Assembly: GCF_000003815.2 (NCBI RefSeq)
Contig: NC_049990.1
Coordinates: 3,057,655-3,121,654, forward strand
Direction of reading: 5' to 3'
From: Branchiostoma floridae
Taxonomy: Eukaryota; Chordata; Leptocardii; Amphioxiformes; Branchiostomatidae
Length of the DNA: 64,000 nt
Each line of letters begins with the position of its first letter. The first letter of the stretch is position 1. A model generated the notes under the pieces. That model was not told where the DNA came from, made no database searches, and worked only from the letters and a program-made list of their open reading frames with translations. Shown piece after piece: positions 53,201 to 58,548 of the stretch. Position numbers and translations under genes: made by a program.

Positions 53201-53793
53201 ATGGCACTTGGGAAGAAACAGCAGTCAGAAATTCAAATTGAAACATTAGTTCTTTTATTCCACTACGATCTATCATATATAGTTTCCATGATTTTTGCTA
53301 TGCAGTGTGGCCTTGCCTTGCCTGTCTCGCTCGAGTTAGTCTACTGGGGCTGCCATATGGTATTTACTTATGGAACAATGTCTGATCCAATTATGAAAAC
53401 TGTTGATGTGACACTTCAAACTCAGGTAAAAAAAATATTTCAAATTACAATGGGTACCATTCAAATGGCAACGTTTTACAGAAGTTTTCAAAATCTCCTA
53501 AACATGGACCAAGACCCCCACACCGTCCCCCTGATTTGTTGCTTTTCTATCTCACAGTTACCAATACGCTAAGATAAAATCCTGGCTACAACTCTGATAG
53601 ATAAAAAAAATGACGCACCTCCTCCATTTTGGTAAGCGAGGTAGGGGAACCTCCAGACGTTGCCCAGCCCGACGGCGTACCCGACACACGACAGGATGAA
53701 GTCCAGCTTGTTGGACCAGTTCCCGCGTTCCTTGTTCTCATCTCCGTCATCTTCCACCGCCACCGAACCGTTCTCGAACTTGTAGTTACCGTC
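23102..53793 (-). CDS. SLC6 sodium/chloride-dependent glycine-type transporter, visible coding span
   Basis: Fourteen exons join in frame over 1890 coding bases (629 codons and stop); the start-codon exon is missing. Order from the N-terminus: GNWSNKLDF lead, TM1 with [13 protein letters not shown] (ion/substrate site), NGGG, TM2-TM3, extracellular loop 2 with the conserved Cys pair ([11 protein letters not shown]) and four N-glycosylation sites (NAT, NIT, NGT, NGT), TM4-TM12, and a tail with [11 protein letters not shown]. Closest by eye are glycine transporters: [45 protein letters not shown]6 has Ser in SLSAAW, as in GlyT2, where GlyT1 has Gly; TM10 has Glu (AITEMLG), as in GlyT2 but common in SLC6. 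The C-terminus TKI fits a class I PDZ ligand. The protein would import glycine or a related amino acid at the plasma membrane, clearing it from synapses if neuronal. SLC6A14-type amino acid transporter is the alternative. Confidence 0.9.
23356..23755 (-). repeat. 'Mirage' repeat at the exon 14 acceptor
   Basis: Copies of the first 60-odd bases of exon 14 with the ctttccag acceptor end at 23420 and 23591, in units of 169-171 bp, plus a decayed third at about 23722-23752. Inner copies are almost identical to the exon. None runs on to the stop codon at 23102. Confidence 0.93.
24055..24219. mobile_element. MITE with CAGTAGAAGC ends (pogo/Tc1-like), copy 1
   Basis: CAGTAGAAGCAGCTTAATTG at the left faces GCTTCCACTG at the right, with TA on both sides, the target site of Tc1/mariner/pogo elements. 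Inner words GTGCAATTATCCGGCTGG repeat. Copy 2 is at 26893. Confidence 0.78.
24258..24431 (-). CDS. Transporter visible exon 13 (TM11-TM12)
   Basis: [20 protein letters not shown], then [20 protein letters not shown] and [28 protein letters not shown] is the TM11-TM12 loop. Phase 0/0, donor GAG|GTACGG. Confidence 0.94.
24488..24575. repeat. Dispersed repeat shared with 27605-27705
   Basis: The segment with aagtaaagtctga, ttccagaacagtctgtct and cattgcag occurs here and again at 27605-27705 in another intron of the same gene. The two are about 85 percent alike, starting from a CAT microsatellite. Family unknown. Confidence 0.65.
24716..24745 (-). repeat. Decayed extra copy of the exon 13 acceptor
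   Basis: On the minus strand ctttctttccag|TTCATCTCCATCTT resembles the true cttcttctccag|TTCATCTTCATCTT at 24431. A single degenerate copy about 300 bp upstream. Confidence 0.5.
25533..25633 (-). CDS. Transporter visible exon 12 (TM11 start)
   Basis: [20 protein letters not shown] then [13 protein letters not shown]; the RDIEMMVGF segment is typical of glycine transporters (EDIEMMIGF). Only the proximal acceptor (25633) keeps the frame; a second identical acceptor at 25689 adds 56 bases. Confidence 0.94.
25634..25690 (-). repeat. One extra copy of the exon 12 acceptor
   Basis: The first 44 bases of exon 12 with its acceptor (ccccacag|GCATTAACAACTTC) are duplicated once, 56 bp upstream, with a single mismatch in the exon part (ATAGAAATG against ATAGAGATG). 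Confidence 0.93.
25975..26235 (-). repeat. Degenerate tandem repeat abutting the exon 11 donor
   Basis: Units of roughly 30 bp around AAAACCATGGCA / AAAACCATGACA run up to CATGACACTTAC|CATAGACCC, the exon 11 donor. Copies such as ATGACAGTAACCATGG look like worn versions of the junction. Confidence 0.5.
26241..26340 (-). CDS. Transporter visible exon 11 (TM10)
   Basis: [20 protein letters not shown] then [13 protein letters not shown]. The Glu of AITEML corresponds to the TM10 Glu that GlyT2 has and GlyT1 replaces by Met. Donor TATG|GTAAGT, phase 1. Confidence 0.94.
26466..26699. mobile_element. MITE, CTAGTTCACCTTTATCCG ends (copy 1)
   Basis: CTAGTTCACCTTTATCCGTGG faces CGGATAAAGGTGGACTA; next inward GGCAACCTATATCCATTG pairs with CAATGGATATAAGTTACC. 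Copy 2, with better-kept ends, is at 49313-49530. Confidence 0.8.
26893..27074. mobile_element. MITE with CAGTAGAAGGC ends (pogo/Tc1-like), copy 2
   Basis: CAGTAGAAGGCTTAGCC faces GGCTTCTACTG and is flanked by TA on both sides. The interior follows copy 1 at 24055. Confidence 0.8.
27605..27705. repeat. Dispersed repeat, second copy
   Basis: Partner of 24488-24575, beginning with (ATC)n and containing GACTTCCAGAACAGTCTGTC. Confidence 0.65.
27846..28300. repeat. Intron duplication with two tandem 185-bp units
   Basis: GTAGAAAGAAAGAACTTTTT (27846) is the sequence that also borders exon 10 at 28876. Between them sit two tandem units starting CATCGCCCTC (27883 and 28069), each with a caaaattTG(T/C)CC(C/G)TC word. 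CCCTGGTAAT occurs at both 27834 and 28329, so a local duplication and insertion occurred next to the exon 10 donor. Confidence 0.55.
28337..28548. mobile_element. MITE, TACTGTAAATGCA ends (copy 2)
   Basis: Same ends and GTTCGCGGT / ACCGCGAA arms as the copy at 13114, with several CG to CA changes, as expected from methylation decay. Confidence 0.87.
28610..28872 (+). mobile_element. Probable 3' end of a non-LTR retrotransposon
   Basis: TTATG-rich sequence leads to a hairpin (GTATGGCGG ... CCGCCATAC) and ends in an (AAAT)n tail, the usual 3' end of a truncated LINE or LINE-dependent SINE. No open frame. Confidence 0.5.
28907..29041 (-). CDS. Transporter visible exon 10 (TM8-TM9)
   Basis: [15 protein letters not shown], an [10 protein letters not shown] loop and [15 protein letters not shown]. 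Phase 0/0, donor AGG|GTCAGT. Confidence 0.94.
29634..29746 (-). CDS. Transporter visible exon 9 (TM8)
   Basis: [20 protein letters not shown] followed by [13 protein letters not shown], the sodium/chloride-site region of TM8. Phase 2 in, phase 0 out (CAG|GTGAAC). No junction copies seen at either end. Confidence 0.95.
29957..30100 (-). repeat. 'Mirage' repeat at the exon 8 donor
   Basis: TTTACCAGAGGCTGCTATATC (29957) and TTACCAGAGGCTGCCACATC (30033) copy the exon 8 end with donor, TTACCAGAGGCTGCCACATC (30149). The second copy includes 40 exon-derived bases. (CTCA)n and (CATT)n microsatellites fill the spaces. Confidence 0.88.
30152..30276 (-). CDS. Transporter visible exon 8 (TM7)
   Basis: [20 protein letters not shown] then [31 protein letters not shown] with GFMA is shared with glycine transporters. 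Donor CTG|GTAAGG, copied twice into the next intron. Confidence 0.95.
30715..33620 (-). repeat. Giant 'mirage' minisatellite made of the exon 7 donor
   Basis: About 80 units of 34-37 bp of the form CAGCCCTTACTTGTAGCAGTTGTTAATGTgagaa. Read on the minus strand each holds the last 14 bases of exon 7 and its 5' splice site, AACAACTGCTACAA|GTAAGGGCTG. Three linker types (gtgagaaca, gtgataacca, gttataacca) alternate in mosaic order. The array includes an N gap (31775-31875), so the true length is unknown. The exon-proximal copy at 33621 is the real junction. Confidence 0.96.
31775..31875. other. Assembly gap (N) inside the exon 7 donor array
   Basis: Run of N with the same minisatellite on both sides; copy number of the array is therefore a minimum. 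Confidence 0.95.
33621..33724 (-). CDS. Transporter visible exon 7 (TM6, substrate site)
   Basis: [20 protein letters not shown] then [14 protein letters not shown]. It contains the unwound TM6 region; Ser in SLSAAW is the GlyT2-type residue. The exon ends TAC AA|GTAAGG in phase 2, and its last 14 bases plus donor form the huge array that follows. Confidence 0.95.
33860..34209 (-). repeat. 'Mirage' repeat at the exon 6 donor
   Basis: Four extra copies of the exon 6 end with donor (minus strand GACTCAAGGAGGCTAAG|GTGAG) with junctions near 33880, 33968, 34056 and 34128, in units of about 72-88 bp that also carry ATCTTGAAGATGCTAAACC. Copies are 80-90 percent alike. Confidence 0.93.
34210..34344 (-). 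CDS. Transporter visible exon 6 (TM5)
   Basis: [21 protein letters not shown] then [14 protein letters not shown]; the FITPKWE segment matches glycine transporters. Phase 0/0, donor AAG|GTGAGG. Both its ends have been copied into the neighbouring introns. Confidence 0.95.
34345..35064 (-). repeat. 'Mirage' repeat at the exon 6 acceptor
   Basis: Six extra copies of the acceptor and first exon bases (minus strand ttttgcccag|GTTGTTTACTTCA), junctions near 34481, 34580, 34685, 34794, 34899 and 35007, each followed upstream by (GTTT)n and TGACGTTGACATGTTTG. The first two copies carry up to about 70 exon-derived bases, later ones about 20-25. Confidence 0.94.
35065..36119. other. No gene recognised (intron 5)
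   Basis: Contains an 18-base A run near 35162-35180. The GGTGACCTCAATACGAC word (35519) recurs within about 60 bp and again near 40773, a hint of a dispersed repeat. Confidence 0.4.
36120..37330. repeat. About eight tandem ~150-bp satellite units
   Basis: Units contain CCTCTATAAAAGTGCCTGTC, TATCAACAAGTCCTTGAAGA and TAGAGGTAAGTAACCAAG. Two near-identical units adjoin at about 36900-37190; others are 80-90 percent alike. Related single units recur at about 37440-37530, 39240-39330 and 39400-39600, so the family is dispersed within this intron. Confidence 0.85.
37800..38340. repeat. Degenerate tandem repeat
   Basis: Words such as ATCAGACTAAAACATCGGTT and CTTGTCACTTTCCTT return every 80-150 bp (37860, 37910, 38005, 38130, 38280). 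Worn, family unknown. Confidence 0.6.
38795..38905. repeat. Dispersed repeat with ACCAGGGAAATTCCCC end (copy 1)
   Basis: Shares with 47985-48095 the order CAGTTTTAGCTCACTGAAG, AGAGCTAGTCTTTCAC, CTATGTACA and TTACCAGGGAAATTCCCCTA. Family unknown. Confidence 0.7.
39240..40243. other. Intron sequence with stray satellite units
   Basis: Two to three copies of the GTGCCTGTCCCTGGTGCTGA satellite word (39250, 39410, 39560), an AATC tetranucleotide run at 39712-39735, and an AAATAAAATCCTTGCTAGAACCC SINE-end word at about 40213. No gene. Confidence 0.5.
40244..40647. mobile_element. 404-bp hAT-like MITE, TAGGG..CCCTA ends
   Basis: TAGGGCTGGGTATC faces GGTACCCACCCCTA; the arms repeat GGTCCAG / CTGGACC words. 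Flanked by CTGACAAC (40236-40243) and CTGACAAT (40648-40655), a 7-of-8 match to an 8-bp target duplication. Confidence 0.78.
40648..41823. other. No gene recognised (intron 5)
   Basis: Several short open frames without family resemblance. Unique-looking apart from a (ATC)n run near 41460. Confidence 0.4.
41824..41956 (-). CDS. Transporter visible exon 5 (TM4)
   Basis: [19 protein letters not shown], then [19 protein letters not shown] and VKSSGK. Its first 57 or so bases plus acceptor are the unit of the 25-copy array upstream; this copy is the only one that continues into TM4. Donor GTGGGT, phase 0. Confidence 0.95.
41957..44590 (-). repeat. 'Mirage' minisatellite made of the exon 5 acceptor
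   Basis: Twenty-four good extra copies and one decayed copy (about 44580) of a 98-120-bp unit. On the minus strand each has a GTT-rich tract, the acceptor gtttcccag|TCACTATGCCC and about 57 exon-derived bases to AAAGTGGCA, then (CAAA)n. CAA-triplet and GTTT counts vary between units. The block 43284-43633 recurs almost unchanged 530 bp on at 43814-44163, and 42793-42993 recurs 316 bp on, so units were also copied in groups. Confidence 0.96.
44836..45043 (-). repeat. 'Mirage' repeat at the exon 4 donor
   Basis: Two extra copies of the exon 4 end with its donor (minus strand GACTACTGGAA|GTACGT or GTAAGT), junctions near 44840 and 44940, in 100-103-bp units. About 37 exon-derived bases are kept per copy. 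Confidence 0.93.
45044..45197 (-). CDS. Transporter visible exon 4 (glycosylated loop 2)
   Basis: Encodes [14 protein letters not shown] ... [14 protein letters not shown] with four Asn-X-Thr sites, then SPSEDYW before TM4. Starts after ccccctgtag| and ends TGG AA|GTACGT in phase 2. Confidence 0.93.
45272..45567. mobile_element. Decayed copy of the CTTGCCCGA MITE
   Basis: Follows 12630-12964 word for word: AAAATTCACTTG, GTGGAATT, CTTGCCCGATC, GGACTTGTCCAACCCT, with many substitutions and a lost left end (AAGGTTGGTCAAG). Confidence 0.75.
45598..46969. other. No gene recognised (intron 3)
   Basis: A/T-rich, unique by eye. The phrase GAGTTAGTAACTAGCAATAAG and CAACAAAACCAATGGCA recurs loosely at about 45740-45820, a weak tandem duplication. 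Confidence 0.4.
46970..47171 (-). repeat. 'Mirage' repeat at the exon 3 donor
   Basis: A unit of about 130 bp with the exon 3 end and donor occurs twice: the true junction at 47172 and a worn copy near 47048 (minus strand GTGTGTCACGAAAG|GTTAGG against GTGCGCCACAAAAG|GTCAGG). The intron part (TTGGTGACCTCTGAACTC) is repeated too. Confidence 0.85.
47172..47330 (-). CDS. Transporter visible exon 3 (TM3, start of loop 2)
   Basis: [31 protein letters not shown], then [18 protein letters not shown] with the loop-2 disulphide Cys pair eight residues apart. Donor AAAAG|GTCAGG. One decayed copy of the exon end follows in the intron. Confidence 0.95.
47331..47984. other. No gene recognised (intron 2)
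   Basis: Unique-looking sequence; no repeat seen. Confidence 0.4.
47985..48095. repeat. Dispersed repeat with ACCAGGGAAATTCCCC end (copy 2)
   Basis: Partner of 38795-38905, about 80 percent alike. Confidence 0.7.
48096..49227. other. No gene recognised (intron 2)
   Basis: A/T-rich. TCTGTCACAAAC words recur at about 48495 and 48626. No known family. Confidence 0.4.
49228..49530. mobile_element. MITE, TAACGCTAGTTCACCTTTAT ends (copy 2), with flanking inverted repeat
   Basis: The ends TAACGCTAGTTCACCTTTAT (49313) and its reverse complement at 49530 are nearly perfect. Just outside, 49228-49312 holds a second hairpin-like unit, ATAACCAGCTGCTGCC ... GGTTACACCAGCTATAT. Confidence 0.8.
49531..50282. 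other. No gene recognised (intron 2)
   Basis: GATAGGCAGCTGTCAAG (49755) and GATAGGCACCTGTCAAA (49857) mark a loose tandem duplication of about 100 bp. Confidence 0.4.
50283..50460. mobile_element. MITE, TAATCTCCAAGCAGATCC ends (copy 2, inverted)
   Basis: Same family as 3151-3333 but inserted in the opposite orientation: its GAGGTGTCCATTTGTAGC segment is the reverse complement-side match of GCTACATGGCAAATGTACACC. Confidence 0.85.
50461..51387. other. No gene recognised (intron 2)
   Basis: Unique-looking; short open frames only. Confidence 0.4.
51388..51739. mobile_element. 352-bp MITE, CAGGGCT ends, GGTGCAC subterminal words (copy 2)
   Basis: About 90 percent like 6584-6924, including the non-palindromic centre (AAGCTATCAAATTCTTAAAC). 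Flanked by exact 5-bp repeats CACAC (51383-51387 and 51740-51744). Confidence 0.88.
51740..52504. other. No gene recognised (intron 2)
   Basis: Unique-looking. The stretch 52000-52220 is somewhat richer in CG than its surroundings. Confidence 0.4.
52505..52945 (-). repeat. 'Mirage' repeat at the exon 2 donor
   Basis: Five extra copies of the exon 2 end with donor (true: minus strand AAGGCCATCCCACTATTGCAAG|GTAAAG), junctions near 52512, 52591, 52681, 52762 and 52843, in units of 80-100 bp. The outermost are most worn (CAATGCAAG|ATAATT has lost GT). CTGCAGATTTACC is the shared intron part. Confidence 0.93.
52946..53077 (-). CDS. Transporter visible exon 2 (TM2)
   Basis: [22 protein letters not shown] then [20 protein letters not shown]; the last motif is shared with glycine transporters. 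Donor CAAG|GTAAAG in phase 1. The end of this exon has been copied five times into the following intron. Confidence 0.95.
53078..53618. other. Intron 1 of the visible transporter gene, no junction copies
   Basis: The only small intron here; no mirage unit seen. At 53561-53600 a CGCTAAGATAAAATCCTGGCT word resembles the SINE 3' end near 4925. Confidence 0.5.
53619..53793 (-). CDS. Transporter visible exon 1 (pre-TM1 and TM1)
   Basis: Starts after ttgccaccag| with [26 protein letters not shown] and ends with the SLC6 signature [13 protein letters not shown], splitting a Gly codon in phase 1 (G|GTGCGT). There is no ATG in frame, so another exon upstream supplies the start. Confidence 0.92.
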
Positions 53794-53904
53794 CTGGTGG
53801 CAAAGATAGATCTGATGTTAGTACAATTTCATTTCACACACATGTCTGACTCTATTCTACGTAAAAATTAGACTGTAACTGTACAGGCTTAAGTACCGCA
53901 CACA

Positions 53905-54190
53905 CATTCTCCTATGCAGGGACATCCAACAGCAAAACCACCTGTATGGATGTACTCTGCTTTCTCAACCGTCACTCTGTTACTGTGGATGCCCCCCCCC
54001 AAAAAAAACCCAGCTGTCAGCCAATCAGAGAATAGGCCTTTCAGTTTTCAAAAGGGGTCTCCCAAATTTAAGGGTAAGCTCATTAATATTTATAAACATG
54101 GCGGTCCAGAACTAAGGGTGATGGTTGAGAAAGCAGGGTACATCCAGACAGATGGTTTCTCTGTTGGATGTCCCTGTGTAGGAGGATGGA
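53905..54190. mobile_element. 286-bp MITE, TCCTATGCAGGGACATCC arms
   Basis: CTCCTATGCAGGGACATCCA at 53909 faces TGGATGTCCCTGTGTAGGAG near 54165-54184, with inner arms AACAGCAAAACCACCTGTATGG / CAGATGGTTTCTCTGTT. The centre holds a C/A run. Confidence 0.8.
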
Positions 54191-54735
54191 AACACAATCA
54201 TTCCCCAAGTCTACTATTACTCTGACTGATAGCTCTTTACTCTGATACTCTTTCTGTTAAAAAATCATTTCCATCACCCTTCTCACAATACTACCTTGGA
54301 AATTCCCACTCAAACCATGATAGATACAAAGGCCTCTCCATAAAAACACATAAAACTAACACTAAGTAAGCATCACAATTACAAAAGTTTCCTCAAATAA
54401 CATCAAGGCAAACCCTCACTAAAAGTTTAATCACTGCAGTAACCGAACCTCAAGGACACCGAAACTGTCGTAAATGCAAAAAGATGGCAAAATCAATGAT
54501 CCTCGTGGGTTCTATCGATTTCTGGGATGTCTCTGTAAAGAGGAACAATGAAAGGATTGATCCGATGATTCAGACACCCATCTCATCGGCAATACTGCTG
54601 CGTAGGCATCCCGCTCAAGAATAGAACAATCAATCTGGCCGATTATCTCCCAGTTACAGAAAGAGTTCGCCAAAAAGTTACGACCAAACTTTCGGCAGGC
54701 ACCAAGTATCAGATCATTCTTAACTTTTATGGCAT
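54191..54735. other. No gene recognised
   Basis: Upstream of the visible transporter exons. The missing 5' exon could be here, but no convincing ATG-to-donor segment stands out. Confidence 0.4.
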
Positions 54736-55350
54736 TACCGTATATTCTCGAATAAAGTACGCACTTTTTAAATTTTTCAATACTGGAAAGGTGCTACAAG
54801 TTGTTGCCAAAGTCTGGGTGCGTACTTTATTTGAGGTTATTGCATGGATGAATGGTAAAAGAGCCTAAAATAAAGCCAGTTGTAGCTACACTTCCAGGAA
54901 GGTTTCAAAACATACACATTGGAGTTGTCTTGGTGTTGTCTTACCAAAGAATTGTCTAAACATAATTTACATAAGACTGGCATTTGCATACAATCCTTTT
55001 GAGTTAGTGACTTTGACAGTTGTACAACTGGTTTTCCCAGTTAGATGTACTAGCTGACTTCTTCCGCCAGTTCATTCTCAGTGATTTTTACAAGTTGCAG
55101 TTAGGCAATCCACAAGTTTAAAGAGACAATGACAGTGTAAGCCCAGGTTATTTCATGCAAAATAACCCGTGGAAAACATCATAAATTTGAATTTAACCAG
55201 TTCAAGGTCTGTCCAAAATTGGTGGAGAAGGGGTGCGTACTTGAGTTTTTCTATTTTACTTTTCAGTCCCACAGATCTGTCTCAGACTTGCCCCAAATCA
55301 TGGGTGCGTACTTTAATTGGGGTGCGTACTTTATTCGAGAATATACGGTA
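54736..55350. mobile_element. 615-bp DNA transposon relic, TACCGTATATTCTCGAATAA ends
   Basis: TACCGTATATTCTCGAATAA plus AGTACGCAC at the left is mirrored exactly at 55319-55350. Near both ends GGGTGCGTACTTTA words are repeated (54817, 55234, 55302, 55320), probably binding sites. The centre (54840-55200) is A/T-rich without a transposase frame. Confidence 0.85.
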
Positions 55351-56199
55351 TTACACGATCCGATGTTAAGGCATGTGACAAGGGTATCGTCAAAGCATGA
55401 TAAAAGAACCTTGCATTTGAGACTGAATGAATGTCTAAAACTGATTGATTTATGGATGTTGTAAACCAAAGCAGTATTTTTCAGCATCGACAAATTCTAT
55501 TGAGCAATGGAGAACAAGCCAATCAGAAAAAATGTTACTAAAATGTTACTAAAACAGGCACAAAGTTCAACAACTACAGTGAGCAACTCTGTTACATCCT
55601 AGCACCTACCATAGTAAGTTTTTAAAATCTTTTTAAAACACATTTGTGAGCAATCACAGTACAGTCTACCTTAGAAATATGTTTGATTTGAAAAGAGTTA
55701 CATTTAAATTGTTTATAATTGCCCCCAAACCTCCTCAAACATACTTATTTTGCTTTAGACTGATAATCTTCTTCAAGAGACATCTATGAGCAAGAATGAG
55801 TACTGCAAAATGCCAGTGTTGACATCATCATTCCAACATTAATCATAGGTGACATTTTAAGGGGACAAACAGGATTGGTGACCTTTGGGAATGTATGGCC
55901 GTGGCTGACCTGACCCGACCTCTGAACTTTTAAATTACAGCAGTACAGGTCTAATTTCACACACAGAAAGGCATCGACTGTGTGTGTGAATAAAATACAT
56001 GTACAGTAGCTATTTGAAGAGAAGTCTGTATCTCGCAGAAACCATACAAAAACTCTGAGTCTCCCCATTTACTTTCAGTTTTGTATAATATCCTTACTAA
56101 CGAAAGTATCCAATAAACTGGCTTTGTAGAATAATAAATAACATTCATCATCGTCATCATTTTCGCCGCATATAAGTTTTGGTTAATACTGAACTTAAG
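55351..56199. other. No gene recognised
   Basis: A/T-rich, unique by eye. Confidence 0.4.
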
Positions 56200-56960
56200 T
56201 GTTCTGTTGAAATCAATTCATCTACTGCAAAAAGGTGGTTCAAATTTCTAACCGTTGGAGGGGATCATATTTCATATTCTGCCTGGTCCATCTTAAGCAT
56301 AACCATGTCATCTTGAAGAAGATTAACTTTTAGGTTGATTTCTTAGCGACGGAATTTTTCTCCTGAATCCATCTCAAATCCATATTTGAAATGTCAAACC
56401 CAGCCAGGTGGACAGTATCAAATTCAACCAGGTAATTATTTTGAGGGCAGCCAAGTCATCTTCAAGAAAATTGACTGGACCTCTTTTGATGATAACATTT
56501 CCTCCTAAATCTAACTCCAATCAATGTAAGTTTCAAGTTCCTATTCCTGACAGTTTCATTTAGACAGGTTCAAAATCTCATTGCGAATTCCTTCTTTTTT
56601 TGACAGAATTCCACCCTAATTCTTCCTAAGATTGATGTTTTCAACTTCTATCCTACTATCAGTTACTAACACAGTCTAAAATTGCACCTGGTATGTGTCT
56701 TTAACTTTTGGAGAATATTTCTGCCATCTTGCAAGCAAATTACTATTACTAGCATTAGAAGGGGTTAGTTCTCTCTTGTTTGACAGAATTCCACCTCAAT
56801 TCTACCTCAAATTGATGTCTTCAATTCCTAACCCAGTATTAGTAACTAACTCAGCTTACAATCTTACCTGGTGTGTAATTTCAATTCAAGGGCATTTATT
56901 TCTGCCACTTTGCAGAAAATCGACCATTGCAGAGGCCAAGTTCTTAACAACCGGATCCCA
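56200..56960. repeat. Worn tandem repeat, units of about 150-200 bp
   Basis: TTTGACAGAATTCCACC(C/T)(T/C)AATTCT (56600, 56780) and TTTCTGCCA(T/C)(C/T)TTGCA words return in order, as do GTCATCTTCAAGAAAATTGAC variants (56308, 56455). Confidence 0.6.
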
Positions 56961-57029
56961 CCTTAACTGAACCTCTCAATATCTACCAGACACCAGTCTA
57001 CTGGCTTCTTCCTGCTGTAATTTCACACA

Positions 57030-57420
57030 AAGAACCTTTTTCCGCTGATGGCTCGCCGCGTAGCCTTGAAGCATTGCCCAATCTATACTTATGGCCCAAT
57101 CTTGGCCGGAGAAATTGGAACGAACGACTCTACAGTGGACAGCTTTCCCCCTAATATGCTGGTATTAATGCAGCGCCACAGTTTATATGCTAAGCCCAGT
57201 AATTTCGGAGAGAGAATAAGTGGGAGTCGCGATACATCGGATTGACATCAGGCAACTTTATGTCTGCTATATAGTCAAAATGGGGGAGTGATGGGGGGAT
57301 GTTAAGGCCAGAGAAATTACTTTAGGAAAATCCCCGATTTAACGTCGGCTGCGACATTATCACCAGCCTCGGGCTTCGCAAATTTTATAGCCTGTCGACG
57401 GCAATCTTTACCGAGAGGAT
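57030..57420. promoter_or_regulatory. CpG-richer segment upstream of the transporter gene
   Basis: The stretch has clusters of CG (gctcgccgcgtagc, gaacgaacgac, aacgtcggctgcgac) in otherwise CG-poor DNA, about 3.5 kb upstream of the first visible transporter exon. A promoter or first exon is possible; there is no direct evidence. Confidence 0.15.
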
Positions 57421-57569
57421 TGAGTGTAAGATGATTGGAAAAAGTTAGCATAAAGATATAGGCCAAACTCTGAAACCTTTCCTAATGACATGGTTTTAAT
57501 GAGAACGTCTACCATTATACAATAATGATAGAAGCAAGTAACAGGCCTTAACTCTCTACTAGCTCTACT

Positions 57570-57766
57570 AGACATTTCATCAGCTTGGACAAAGTACAAA
57601 TATTGGACACCGAACCGGATTACTTTGCGAGGGGGGTAAAGGAGGCCATCTACATTAGAGCACATCAGCCGACACTCAACAGGGACAGGGGCAGGGGCCG
57701 ACATCACCTGCCAGGCATTTATGATTCGTTACTCGAATCACGTGTTTCTAAGTCATGTGTTATATA
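57570..57766 (+). pseudogene. Penelope-type retroelement fragment (GIY-YIG nuclease C-terminus)
   Basis: The + frame reads DKVQILDTEPDYFARGVKEA then IYIRAHQPTLNRDRGRGRHH and LPGIYDSLL. The (R)GVKEAIYIR..PSLNRD-GR--LP pattern is the end of the GIY-YIG domain that follows reverse transcriptase in Penelope-like and related retroelements. Only about 60 codons remain; no reverse transcriptase is seen before it. Homology is by recall of the pattern. Confidence 0.7.
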
Positions 57767-58386
57767 CGTACATCATACATGTACTCCTGCTTGACTTGAG
57801 CATCATACAAGGACATACACATGCTCCACTAGGCCGAAAATGCATCGTACCCACAGCGGCGGCGCCCAATTGCGCGAGCAAAAACGAACATGACATCTGC
57901 CTAGAGCTAATCTCGCCAATTTGTCTTCACTGTCTTCTCTTGAGGGGATTTTGTGACATTGACAAGGTTTAACAAGACTTGACAACGGATTTTATACCCA
58001 TTTTTTTAATAGCTTTCCTGGCTTAGAACTTCATTTATAAATCGTTATATGCAGTCTGAATTGAATGATATTCGCATGTACTTATTACACTGACAATGAA
58101 TTTCATGCCAACATTCTTTTTTTGGTCTTTTTCAATCTTCATCTGACCTTTTGGCTTGAAACTTCACTCATTTGATTTAATAGGAAAAAATACCGTCTAA
58201 AACACTAAATGGTATTTCTATCTGTTTACTTCTTCATACATTCAAAATTGCAGGAATAAAAAAGAATAGTTTCCCATGATAGGATGACAAGTTAATAAAG
58301 ACGATATTATCAGCACACGTGTGATTGAGCATTCAAAATATTGGCTCACTCTATCAAGGCACCGATTTCTTTAGCAATTTCATGTG
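57767..58386. other. No gene recognised
   Basis: A/T-rich, apart from CACAGCGGCGGCGCCCAATTGCGCG near 57855. Confidence 0.4.
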
Positions 58387-58548
58387 CAGGGCTCGAAATA
58401 CCACTTGCATATGCAGGTTAGTGCAGGTAAAAATAGAGCTGTGCAGGTATTTCTGGTGTCTACCTGCACCTAATCTGCACTGGACCATGTGTAAGTAGGG
58501 CGAAATAGCCAAATATTGTATTTCATTGTGTATTGTTTGCTATCATGT
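58387..58548. mobile_element. Left half of a TGCAGGT MITE, interrupted by the retrotransposon
   Basis: CAGGGCTCGAAATACCACTTG through CTGCACTGGACCATGT (58490) matches the first 110 bp of the MITE at 12264. The right half is absent before the LTR begins at 58549, so the retrotransposon appears to have landed inside it. Confidence 0.7.

Noticed and set aside
53153-53572. 139-codon + strand frame within transporter intron 1
   Set aside because: No domain recognised; low-complexity intronic sequence between two firm minus-strand exons.
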